From assembly GCF_049200465.1 (NCBI RefSeq), contig NZ_CP120836.1, positions 4,526,001 to 4,590,000 of the forward strand: DNA of 64,000 nucleotides. The letters are read 5' to 3'. The position numbers and the translations under genes were made by a program. The notes under the pieces were generated by a model. The model did not search any database and was not told where the DNA came from. It saw only the letters and a program-made list of their open reading frames with translations. Within the stretch, counting starts at the first letter, position 1. Each line of letters opens with the position of its first letter. The stretch is from Leptothermofonsia sp049200465. Lineage in GTDB: Bacteria; Cyanobacteriota; Cyanobacteriia; Leptolyngbyales; Leptolyngbyaceae. This document shows, piece after piece, positions 24,653 to 32,440 of the stretch.

Positions 24653-25207
24653 ATGGCTGAACTTTTATCCGTTATTGAACTTGGGAATCCAATTTTGCAG
24701 CAGCGATCGCATCCGGTTATGGACGTGAGAGGCGATCGGATTCAAAAACTAATTACCGATCTCATACTGACGGTTCGGAATGCCAATGGAGTTGGAATTG
24801 CGGCCCCTCAGGTGGCTCAGACTGACCGACTTTTCATCGTGGCGTCCCGTCCTACCCCCCGTTATCCCGATGCACCGGAGATGGAACCGACTGCCATGAT
24901 CAATCCCCGCATCCTGGCCCATTCCGATGAGGTGGCCAAGGGCTGGGAAGGTTGTCTTAGTGTACCGGGTATTCGAGGGTTGGTGCCGAGATATGAGGCG
25001 ATCGAGGTGGAATATACCGGACAGGATGGAAAACTCTATCGGAAGGAACTGAACGGCTTTGTTGCTCGTATTTTCCAGCATGAGTTGGACCACCTGGATG
25101 GACTTGTGTTTCTAGCACGGGTTGAGAGCATTCAAGATTTGATGTCCGAAAAGGAATATCAGGAGCGAATTGTTCAAGCAAATGGGAATTTCTCATCGAA
25201 AGAATAG
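24653..25207 (+). CDS. def: Peptide deformylase
   Basis: 184 residues with the three deformylase motifs: GVGIAAPQ (46-53), EGCLSVPG with metal ligand Cys101, and QHELDHLDG with His143, catalytic Glu144 and His147. It removes the formyl group from new proteins' N-terminal Met. The 3' end overlaps the convergent TSUP gene by 15 bases, so the last five codons are shared between strands. Confidence 0.94.
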   Translation: MAELLSVIELGNPILQQRSHPVMDVRGDRIQKLITDLILTVRNANGVGIAAPQVAQTDRLFIVASRPTPRYPDAPEMEPTAMINPRILAHSDEVAKGWEGCLSVPGIRGLVPRYEAIEVEYTGQDGKLYRKELNGFVARIFQHELDHLDGLVFLARVESIQDLMSEKEYQERIVQANGNFSSKE

Positions 25208-25564
25208 ATAACGAACTCCGATCGCCAGTAAAAAAATTCCATACAGTTTTTTCATGAGTTCACTGCTGATGAAGGGTTGATTGGCAAATAAGGCTCCAAA
25301 CAAATTACCAATCAGAAGCCCGATTGCAATCACGACTGCATGTTTAATATTTAGATTACCGTTACGGTAATAAACGATCGCCGCAAACAGTCCAATGGGC
25401 AGAATTTGGGCGGCGATCGAGGTTCCTGTGGCAAATTTCTGATCCATGCTCAATAGCAACACCATTGCTGGAACCATAATGGCTCCACCCCCAATCCCAA
25501 ACATTCCCCCTGCAACACCAGCCACTAGGCCAATAACCAAAAGCTGAATCAACAAATTAGACAT
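25193..25564 (-). CDS. Short TSUP (TauE/SafE) family permease
   Basis: The ATG at 25564 (MSNLLIQLLVIGLVAGVAGG) gives 123 residues with four helices. The motif GGMFGIGGGAIMVPAMVLLL is the TSUP signature, and ATGTSIAAQI follows it. Full TSUP permeases have two such halves and about 250 residues; this is a half-size member, of a kind known in cyanobacteria, that would have to dimerise. Family members export sulfite or organosulfonates; the substrate is unknown. Its 3' end overlaps def. Confidence 0.8.
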   Translation of the reverse strand: MSNLLIQLLVIGLVAGVAGGMFGIGGGAIMVPAMVLLLSMDQKFATGTSIAAQILPIGLFAAIVYYRNGNLNIKHAVVIAIGLLIGNLFGALFANQPFISSELMKKLYGIFLLAIGVRYLFFR

Positions 25565-25899
25565 ATTTTCTCTTCCGCTTCTGCCGAACGAATCCCCGTA
25601 TTGTAGAGCCAGCATGGTTCATTTCAGTGCTTACAGACACTGCTAAATTCTGCCACTCTTCCTCAGAATTGCAGAGCCTTAGGAAAATAGCGAACAAAAA
25701 TAATCATCACGTATCCAGTGCTTACTGGAGAGTATTGGAACTGAGATCGATCGCAACAGCTCTGGGAGCAATCTCAGTGCGAAGAAGAGACTCCGGCGTT
25801 TCCATCAGGGCTTGGCTAGGCTCCATAGCGATGGTTTTGTTGCTCTTTTCCCTCTTATTCCTTCGATTCTCCCAGCTTGCTGTGAAGGAGTAGCGTAAG
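25565..25899. other. Spacer with no supported gene
   Basis: A GTG-initiated 88-codon plus-strand frame (25627-25893) ends in one hydrophobic segment but has no ribosome site or family resemblance, and is not called. No repeat family is present. Confidence 0.45.
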
Positions 25900-26232
25900 C
25901 TACTCCTTCATCTCAAACAAATCCCTAGAGTATTGATTTTGTTCTGGTGATAAGCGACGCTTATCATCTTCAACTAAGGTCAGAATCCAGTTGCCAGTGC
26001 TATCGGACCAGCGTAACCAGAAACGGGTAACACCTTCGTACTTTCCTTCCCAAATTCCCAGCCCCGGTTTAAAAGCAGGCATCCAGAAGCGAGGTTTTGC
26101 CAGGGTGATTTCCTGGTATTGCCCATCACGTAAGACGAAGGCACGAAGTTGATTAGTGTAATGGTTGTATACGGCCTAGTAAGGGACTCGAAGTATTTGC
26201 TCATACACCTCCCATTTGATAAGAGGCCCTTC
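25900..26232 (-). pseudogene. Uma2-family nuclease remnant (5' truncated, internal stop)
   Basis: Read on the minus strand from 26232: EGPLIKWEVYEQILRVPY, then a TAG (about 26175-26177), then AVYNHYTNQLRAFVLRDGQY, PRFWMPAFKPGLGIWEGKY and EGVTRFWLRWSDSTGNW. This order (VPYY, LxxFxLRDGxYQE, GLxLWEGxYxGxxxxWLRW) is the C-terminal half of Uma2-type putative endonucleases, very numerous in cyanobacteria. The N-terminal half with the catalytic acids is missing. The remnant is cut at its 5' edge by a family D repeat (26226-26310). The 60-residue frame 25900-26082 is the surviving open part. Confidence 0.7.
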
Positions 26233-26310
26233 TTTTTGAACCCCTGATTCGCTCGACTCCCTTTTCGGAATCCCATGAAAAATTTGATAGACCCTTCCCT
26301 TAACCAATTG
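26226..26310. repeat. Interspersed repeat, family D (copy 1)
   Basis: TTTTTGAACCCCTGATTCGC, TCGACTCCCTTTTCGGAATC and GAAAAATTTGATAGACCC. A second copy lies at 37090-37160. It borders the truncated Uma2 gene. Confidence 0.55.
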
Positions 26311-26710
26311 GGGAGACAGTCTGCTTAATCATTGAATGTATTCGTTCTTTCAAATCATCCAGCTCAAAGGGCTTCACGAGATAAGCATCTATTTCATGAT
26401 TCAGACTTTGTGCCTGCTCCAGGGTTTGATTTCTAGATGAAATCAGAATAACTGGAGTTTTAGAGGTTTGGGACATGCCCCGCACCTGTTTCAAGAAGGT
26501 GAAGTTATCCATCAATGGTACCCCGTCATCACAAAAGAGAATCAGGTCGGGTGTGGTCACCTGTAAGAGTTCAAGCGCGTTCTGGCTACTGCGTGCTGAT
26601 GCAACCTCATAACCACAGGATTCTAGGTACGTCAGGATGAGGAAAATCGTGTAAAGCTCATCCCCCACTAGTAATAGGCGATCGCGTTTAATCCCTCTCT
26701 TGTCTTCCAT
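26300..26710 (-). CDS. Stand-alone response-regulator receiver domain, atypical
   Basis: 136 residues made of one receiver domain, as in CheY-like regulators. The conserved Lys in LVKPFELDDL and the Ser of ILISSRN are present. The usual acidic pair near the N-terminus (DDE) is reduced (LLVGDELY), and the phosphoacceptor loop is PDLILFCDDGVPLMD, one residue longer than usual. So phosphorylation may be weakened or lost. No histidine kinase or output domain is nearby. Its stop lies close to the family D repeat. Confidence 0.82.
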   Translation of the reverse strand: MEDKRGIKRDRLLLVGDELYTIFLILTYLESCGYEVASARSSQNALELLQVTTPDLILFCDDGVPLMDNFTFLKQVRGMSQTSKTPVILISSRNQTLEQAQSLNHEIDAYLVKPFELDDLKERIHSMIKQTVSPIG

Positions 26711-26963
26711 ACCAATTCCCCGTCTCCGGAAAGTGTCTGGTTTAGTTTGTCCTTATTTTTCGCTTAACCAGGATATCGCTATCTACTCACAAAATCTTCG
26801 CAAGGTTCTACAGCATACACACTGGAAATTTAAAGTCAAATTAATGGAGAGTCTCTGTAAAATCCCTGAATGGGTGGATGGGTGGATGGGTCGATCCCAC
26901 TGGTTTTTTGCACCCGCGTACCCGTTTCATCATTCGGTGTTGCTTTTCAGCAACACCCATCAT

Positions 26964-27509
26964 TCAACGAGTGTGGAGAATATGTTTCGCTCGGAAAATA
27001 TCTGCCTTTGTGCCAGCAACAATGAGCAAGTAATTTCCTCTAGAAATTTGGGTGATACATTCTCTGGCCTGGTTCTCGGTACTGCCAAAATTGAGCAGAG
27101 CTCCGATTAACCCACCCAAAAGAGCACCGATGCTGATACTAAATAGGGTAGAGGCGATCGCAGATCCCCCCAGTAAAGGTCCTACACCGGGCACCATGGT
27201 CAACCCCAACCCCAGTAATAACCCTCCAAAACTGCCCACCCCTCCTCCACTGATCAAGGCACGTTTGAGTCCTCCAGGAGTGCCGGTAACATCGCTTACA
27301 GGAACTTGATGGAGCAATTCTTTAACCTGGGAAACTTCGGAGCTGGTGCTTCCAAAAAAGGAACTTTCGCCGATCAGGAAAAGTTGAGACAAGGGGAATC
27401 CAGCAAAAACAAGCTGATCAAGTGCCTGCCCTGCGGCCTCCCGGCAAGAAAAGACACCGATAACTCCCCGCTGCTGATTAAAAAGCGTTTTCCTATCAAT
27501 GCCATACAT
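26964..27509 (-). CDS. Glycine-rich membrane protein, stress-protein-like
   Basis: 181 residues. The N-terminal 50 residues (RGVIGVFSCREAAGQALDQL, FPLSQLFLIGE) and the C-terminal 45 (STENQARECITQISRGNYLL, IVAGTKADIFRAKHIL) resemble the two halves of a YflT/DUF1269-like stress-protein fold. Between them (about 85-140) lies a glycine-zipper hydrophobic hairpin (GGGVGSFGGLLLGLGL, GALLGGLIGALLNFG) that probably inserts in a membrane. Function is unknown; relatives are often stress-induced. Confidence 0.7.
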   Translation of the reverse strand: MYGIDRKTLFNQQRGVIGVFSCREAAGQALDQLVFAGFPLSQLFLIGESSFFGSTSSEVSQVKELLHQVPVSDVTGTPGGLKRALISGGGVGSFGGLLLGLGLTMVPGVGPLLGGSAIASTLFSISIGALLGGLIGALLNFGSTENQARECITQISRGNYLLIVAGTKADIFRAKHILHTR

Positions 27510-27614
27510 AAACTTATATTAAAATCTGTAGTTTATAATACTATTTCATCTTATTTGGCACGGGTGGATCTGTTTATTCTTGTTGTGTTAGATGCGGATT
27601 CAGTCTCTACCCGT

Positions 27615-27818
27615 TAGAATGGGACAAGGTTCTGCTACGGCGTTGGTGACTGCCAATAACGTTTTATGATCTATGCCTTGTGAATAAGGGAACCTCAAAC
27701 GTCTGGTGGCAGTAGACCGGGCATGTACCCGGAAACTTTAAACCAAGACAACTGGTGCCCACCTGGTTTATACCAGGTCAAAAACTGAGGTAAGACGGCG
27801 TCGTGGGGGACTGTTCAG
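27615..27818 (+). ncRNA. Structured RNA candidate, 6S-RNA-like
   Basis: About 200 bases without a reading frame but rich in helices: ACAAGG/CCTTGT enclosing TTGG/CCAA, ACCTCA/TGAGGT enclosing the hairpins CCGGG-CATGTA-CCCGG and ACCTGG-TTTATA-CCAGGT. The order of a CGG/CCG hairpin, then AAACTTTAAAC, then an ACC...GGT hairpin, then GACGGCG, parallels the 3' half of E. coli 6S RNA (hairpin, GCCTTAAAACT, CACC...AGGG, GCGGCGG). 6S RNA binds RNA polymerase in stationary phase. I could not find a convincing closing stem, so the ends are approximate and the identification is tentative. A strong terminator follows at 27824. Confidence 0.4.
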
Positions 27819-27823
27819 AATTT

Positions 27824-27864
27824 AAAAAGCCAGACTCTCCTTTTACAGAAGAGTCTGGCTTTTT
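27824..27864. terminator. Bidirectional intrinsic terminator
   Basis: AAAAAGCCAGACTCT and AGAGTCTGGCTTTTT form a 15-base-pair hairpin (including A/T arms) with an 11-base loop. T-tracts exist on both strands, so it can end both the plus-strand RNA candidate and the convergent gene at 27897. Confidence 0.88.
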
Positions 27865-27896
27865 GAAGAAAAACAGGACGAATACAGTCGATTAGC

Positions 27897-28295
27897 TTAG
27901 AGAGAGCAGACTGCCTTGTCGTTTGCGTTTAACTTGAGCTTGCCTTCAGAGCCGTTGACGATAAAGGGGACAGACTCTTCACCAACAACCCGCACGAGAA
28001 TGGGCTTGGATTTGAGGCACTCTCTAACGGACTCAGCCCACTTTGCGTAGTCACTGCCGTACTGGTCAGTAAGTGGGGTGTTAGAGGTGATGCTGGCATC
28101 TTTTGCTACTCGAATATCCATCGGCAGGGTATATTTTGCCGTGAGGACAGGGGGAGTTGGCAGTTTTTGGGAAGGGACGCCAGAAATAGTCTCATCTGGA
28201 AGAACTGGCGTCTCAGCTGTCTGTGCTGATGCCGGGAGGGAAGCCCCCATCAAAATGGCAGTAGCGCCGATCGCGGACAAAACACGCATTTTCAT
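27897..28295 (-). CDS. Small exported protein, unknown function
   Basis: 132 residues with a clear signal peptide (MKMRVLSAIGATAILMGASL then PASAQT, cleavage near residue 24). The mature part begins with a Pro-rich linker and has two Cys (ECLKSKP near residue 92 and the C-terminal VCSL) that could form one disulfide. No family was recognised. Transcription ends at the hairpin at 27824-27864. Confidence 0.72.
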   Translation of the reverse strand: MKMRVLSAIGATAILMGASLPASAQTAETPVLPDETISGVPSQKLPTPPVLTAKYTLPMDIRVAKDASITSNTPLTDQYGSDYAKWAESVRECLKSKPILVRVVGEESVPFIVNGSEGKLKLNANDKAVCSL

Positions 28296-28425
28296 CTAAA
28301 TTCAGCTCCTCGCAACAAACAAGATTACAACTGAAAGCAAAGGTACCATCCATCACTGCTTTTAGTTAACCTTATCTACTTTACGCTTTTTACCTCTGAT
28401 AGGCGAGTGGGTCAACCCGATAACT

Positions 28426-31212
28426 TTACATAAAGCCACTTACATCGACTGCGAGTTTTTGTCCCAGTTGCAGAAGCTGGTGGAGAGGATGAAGTTTGAT
28501 GGAGGATTCTGTTTCAGCAGGCGATTCTGGTTTTGCAGCGCTGCTGTGTTTCAGGCGTTCAGGAACAATCCAGTGATTTAAGCAATGGAAGTAAAGCTCC
28601 TGAGCCTGGGCAAGGGAAAGTCCTAAATTCATTTGTTGCCCTAGGTCAATCAATCGCTCTAGCCGCTGCAATTCGGCTTCGCAGGTATTGGGATCAAAGT
28701 TATGCAGAAGGTGCCAGAGCGATCGCAAAATCAACCGCTCCAAAATCTGTTTGGCTTCGGGCAGGTTGAGTTTGCAGCGCAGGTGGGCGGCTTCAATGGC
28801 GATCGCCTCTAGCTCTCCCAGATGGTTTAACCCCAATTGGCCCCCTTCAGAGGATAAATCACTACTTTCTTGCTCCAGAGCTCGAATAGAGAGTAAGGCC
28901 CGGTGGCTGAGCGCAACTTCAGCCGCCACTTGGAGTTCCTGAGGTACAACTAACTCATCCCGATGGAAGGCCATCAGAACACCATAGTTATCCCGGTAAA
29001 CCTGGGTATAAAGCTGATCCAGACGGGTCAAAGTTTCTTGAGTGAGCAGCCGCATGATGCGGTGACGTTCCTCAGCAAACAGGCTTTGCAGGTTGTAGGA
29101 TTGGTCGCCAAATATCTGGTTCATTGCCAGAATGGTTTGGGCGGCACTAGCTTGCTGAAGGGCTTCAAACAAACGGTCTTTCACCAGGCTGTAGTCTTGC
29201 CGTCCAGAAAAGGGTTGGATGCAGCAGTGAAAGTCCCATCCCCCTAAATGCAGAACGGCAAATACGAGATTTGCGCTTTCGCGAGTAATTTCTGAGGTCA
29301 GGTTGAGTTGCCCAATGGCCAGGCTCAATGCACCCATGCGCTGCATTTGATAATCCAACTGGTGGGCGGTATAGCAATAAATTTGCTGCTCTCTCGCAAA
29401 ATTGGTAAACAGAGAACTGATGGCATAATGGGCGGCAACCTGTTTCAAATTGATCTGCGCAGACTTTACCAACTGGCGGTAAACTTCGGCACCATGTTTG
29501 AAGCAGTCTACGTTGCTGGGAGCCAACCCCAATCGTTCAACAAAGCCTTTTTCTAGCTGAATTCCGGTTACATCTCCAGCAAGCTCCAGGGCACGGGCGG
29601 CATAGCGGAGGATTTGTACCCCCTCTGGGCGAGACAGTTCTTCGAAGAACCAGCCGCAGCTTGTGTACATGAGCAGGGCATGGCGCTGCATTTCCAAAAG
29701 CCTCAGGGCATCGGTTTGTTCGGCGGGGCAAAGCTTATGGGTCTGATGACGCGCAAGGAAGGCCGTGACATTGGTGAGGGAGCGATCGCGAATCACCTGG
29801 ATGTACTCATCTCGTGTCTGCCAGGGATCGCGGAACAGCTTTCTACCCGCTTCCTCATAGACTTTGATTAACTGATCCCGCAACCAATCGAGGGCATCGC
29901 GCAGAGGGCGTCGCCACTTCTGGTGCCACTCACCCCCTCCACCGCAGCCGCAGTCATCCTGCCAGCGATCAACACCATGAGCACAACTCCAAGCTGTCAC
30001 TGACTTGAGTTCGACCTCCCAACTTGGGGAGTTAATCGACAGGTAATGGGCAAAGTTGGTTACAGTCCAGCCCCGATTGGGAAATTCGTGGATAAAGCTG
30101 TAAGCCAGACACTTCTCAGTCCCGCCCTTGTGGTGTCCAAAGGTTTCACCATCGGTTGCAACTGCGATCAGTTGTGAAGGGCGACGATCCCCTCTGACTG
30201 CCTGCCCTAAACGATTGGTAAGATTGTAAGAACTGCTGAGAGCACTATCATCAAAACCCATGTCGCGGGAGATGGGACCATCGTAGAAGAAGATGTCGAT
30301 ATAGTTGTTAGTTGTTAGTTGCTGATTGTTAGGGACGGGTGAGTTGGCGTCCGCCCCTGGATCTCTGCCTCCTAACTCCTGGCTCCCGGCTCCTGACTCC
30401 TGACTCTTCAAATAGCAGCGATAGGGACGGGTTGGGTCAATCTGGCTCCCTCCTACTTCTATCCATTCGGGATTGGGGTGGTCGGTCGTTGGTAAAGGAC
30501 GGCAGCGTAATGCTTGAGAGGGGGCCAGAACGATGAATTTAATTCCTTCTGCCACCAGGGCTGCAAGGGTGGCAGAATCTACGGCAGTTTCTGCCAGCCA
30601 CATGCCTTCGGGATCGCGTCCAAATCGGGAGCGAAAGTCTTCTTTGCCCCAGCGGATCTGGGTGAGTTTGTCGCGCTCGTTTGCCAGAGGCATGATGATG
30701 TGGTTGTAAACCTGGGCGATCGCATTGCCGTGTCCATTCAACCGATCGCAACTTTTGCGGTCAGCCTCCAAAATTCGTTGATAGGTTTCCACGTCGTAGC
30801 GTTCGAGCCAGTTCATCAAGGTAGGACCAATGTTGAAGCTGAGGAATTCAAAGTTATTGACGATCCTGAGCACGTCACCGCGATCGTTCAAGACCCGAGC
30901 GAAGGCATTCGGACGGTAGCACTCGTAATAGATTCGCTCATTCCAATCGTGAAATGGAGACGCACTGGGTTGACGCTCAATTGCATCTAGATAGGGATTT
31001 TCTCGCGGTGGCTGGTAGAAATGACCATGAATAGTGATGTAAACGCCCTTTGCAGTATACAGGGGATCATTGGCGCGATCGCTGGAAACGGAAACGGGTC
31101 GCTGCTCCTCATACAAGAGCCTGGAATCTTGACTGTTGTAGGTTGCTAGATGGTCAGAAATAGCAAACTGAGCCGCTAAAGATTGACTCGCATGAGTATC
31201 AGATGTAGACAT
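28426..31212 (-). CDS. GH57 glycoside hydrolase with DUF3536 domain
   Basis: 928 residues. The N-terminal third is a GH57 catalytic barrel: GVYITIHGHFYQPPRENPYL, WNERIYYECYRPNAFARV, LMNWLERYDVETY and GMWLAETAVD with the probable nucleophile Glu region; later ATDGETFGHHK and AWSCAHGVDRWQDDCGC. The remainder (about 500-900) matches DUF3536, an alpha-helical domain always attached to these enzymes. GH57 members act on alpha-glucans (amylase or branching activity); specificity is unknown. Residues about 266-303 (KSQESGAGSQELGGRDPGAD onward, to NNQQLTTNN) are encoded by GAGTCAGGAGCCGGGAGCCA and CAACTAACAACTAACAAC type DNA, an in-frame insertion just before the conserved YIDIFFYDGPISRD. Confidence 0.88.
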   Translation of the reverse strand: MSTSDTHASQSLAAQFAISDHLATYNSQDSRLLYEEQRPVSVSSDRANDPLYTAKGVYITIHGHFYQPPRENPYLDAIERQPSASPFHDWNERIYYECYRPNAFARVLNDRGDVLRIVNNFEFLSFNIGPTLMNWLERYDVETYQRILEADRKSCDRLNGHGNAIAQVYNHIIMPLANERDKLTQIRWGKEDFRSRFGRDPEGMWLAETAVDSATLAALVAEGIKFIVLAPSQALRCRPLPTTDHPNPEWIEVGGSQIDPTRPYRCYLKSQESGAGSQELGGRDPGADANSPVPNNQQLTTNNYIDIFFYDGPISRDMGFDDSALSSSYNLTNRLGQAVRGDRRPSQLIAVATDGETFGHHKGGTEKCLAYSFIHEFPNRGWTVTNFAHYLSINSPSWEVELKSVTAWSCAHGVDRWQDDCGCGGGGEWHQKWRRPLRDALDWLRDQLIKVYEEAGRKLFRDPWQTRDEYIQVIRDRSLTNVTAFLARHQTHKLCPAEQTDALRLLEMQRHALLMYTSCGWFFEELSRPEGVQILRYAARALELAGDVTGIQLEKGFVERLGLAPSNVDCFKHGAEVYRQLVKSAQINLKQVAAHYAISSLFTNFAREQQIYCYTAHQLDYQMQRMGALSLAIGQLNLTSEITRESANLVFAVLHLGGWDFHCCIQPFSGRQDYSLVKDRLFEALQQASAAQTILAMNQIFGDQSYNLQSLFAEERHRIMRLLTQETLTRLDQLYTQVYRDNYGVLMAFHRDELVVPQELQVAAEVALSHRALLSIRALEQESSDLSSEGGQLGLNHLGELEAIAIEAAHLRCKLNLPEAKQILERLILRSLWHLLHNFDPNTCEAELQRLERLIDLGQQMNLGLSLAQAQELYFHCLNHWIVPERLKHSSAAKPESPAETESSIKLHPLHQLLQLGQKLAVDVSGFM

Positions 31213-31999
31213 AGAAAAAGTTCCAAAAGGGCAGGAAACACTATCGACCGCTTTAACTACTCTTTAACTACTGGTTTGGTTAAAAACAGCGGCAAATAGA
31301 AATCGAAGGTAGACAATCAAAAAAAACTGGGGCTAACAACGCAAACAACAAGAAAAATTACTTCGATTGCAACTCAATAGCAAAAAAGCAGACCAGGTTT
31401 AACCGTGTAACAGCTTACAGTAAATAGCCGGGCACAATTAAATTAAGGATAATTTGGGGACGGAGGGGGTGAAACCCCTTGCCTGGGGGCGCAGCCCCCA
31501 CTGCCCCTTCACAACTAATTGTGGTTACCTACTTATTACAACGAAAAGCCAGAGTGGGGTTAGAGGTTTAGCAATAGAAAGCTGATCTATCCTGAATCGG
31601 GTCTTGAGCCAAATGCATAAAGCTCTTTGAGAAAAACATCCCGGCACTGATTAGAACTGAATTAGAACTGAATCAGATGCATCATATTCATCGCAACATA
31701 ACTGATTCAATCGTAAATTTCAGCCAGATTTATGGCACTTTAAGGGATCACAACAAGAGTTTGCGATTTCAACAACAAATTAAATAATTTGATACACCGC
31801 GAAGGATTGACGCAACGTGACTTGCACCCTTTGCAATGCCCTGATCCCGGTTGAAACAGAGTACACATCTGTTGATATTCATCTGTTGATATTCAATTGA
31901 AGTGTTGATATTCAATTGAAGGGGATCAAGCTCGGCTTTATTCTGCACAAGGTCACCGACTTTGAATACCAGAACTGGATTACTCCTCGAAAAGCCGTT
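31213..31999. other. Spacer with family B repeat and short tandem repeats
   Basis: No gene is visible. It holds the inverted family B copy (31421-31538) and a tandem array at 31870-31921 built on CTGTTGATATTCA and GTTGATATTCAATTGAA. The right end merges with an amidohydrolase remnant. Confidence 0.5.
31421..31538. repeat. Family B repeat (copy 3, inverted)
   Basis: Starts TAAATAGCCGGGCACAATTA, passes GAAACCCCTTGCCTGGGGGC GCAGCCCC, and ends GTTACCTACTTATT; the reverse complement matches the copies at 7491 and 10470. Confidence 0.75.
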
Positions 32000-32374
32000 G
32001 AAATGCCTTCAGTGGGTGGATTTAAGGGGGCAACCTGGCTGTTGAGGTTGGTTCGCTAGAAGTGGGTCAGCAGGTGGATCTGGTGCTTGACGACCTGACG
32101 AATTTGTCTCTCCTTCCCAGAACCGAATCCAGTTCAACTCCTGGTTTTAGGAAGACCTGCCCATGCTGTTGACAGCGTCTGGGTGAGAGGTCAACGGGTA
32201 GTTGCGGATGGAGTACTTCAGATGGTGGATGGCGATCACTTCAAACAAACGTTACTGAACAACGCCGGAAATCTGGAACTCAGCAGCAGGCACTGGACTT
32301 CTAAGGAACGATACCAGTTTTTCGTACATATGAATCGCCATTTGGCAAGTGTTTCACAAAGTATCCTTCATTAG
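32000..32374 (+). pseudogene. Amidohydrolase (guanine/8-oxoguanine deaminase-like) C-terminal remnant
   Basis: Pieces in three frames reassemble the C-terminus of an amidohydrolase. EMPSVGGFKGATWL is followed, after a frame change, by VGSLEVGQQVDLVLDDLTNL and SLLPRT. After another change come NPVQLLVLGRPAHAVDSVWV and RGQRVVADGVLQMVDGDHFK. The GSLEVGKxADLVxxD and VDSVWVxGxxVVxDG patterns are characteristic of the cytosine/guanine/8-oxoguanine deaminase and chlorohydrolase group. The catalytic N-terminal barrel is absent and no start exists, so the gene is dead. The 63-residue frame 32183-32374 is only the last intact piece. Confidence 0.72.
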
Positions 32375-32440
32375 CAACCCAGTGCCATCATTAATTTAGC
32401 CCTCAGATTTCAGCCTACAGGAACAATTGAGATAGCTTAA

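Noticed and set aside
25627..25893. Plus-strand 88-codon ORF with a hydrophobic end
   Set aside because: GTG start without ribosome site and no recognisable family; probably chance.
27615..27818. Cobalamin riboswitch interpretation of the structured RNA
   Set aside because: A loose match to GGGAA...GGTG motifs was seen, but the conserved core is missing and no gene lies downstream on that strand.
31870..31921. CRISPR array
   Set aside because: Only short head-to-tail repeats of GTTGATATTCAATTGAA without unique spacers.
32183..32374. 63-codon plus-strand ORF as a small gene
   Set aside because: It is the last open piece of an amidohydrolase pseudogene.
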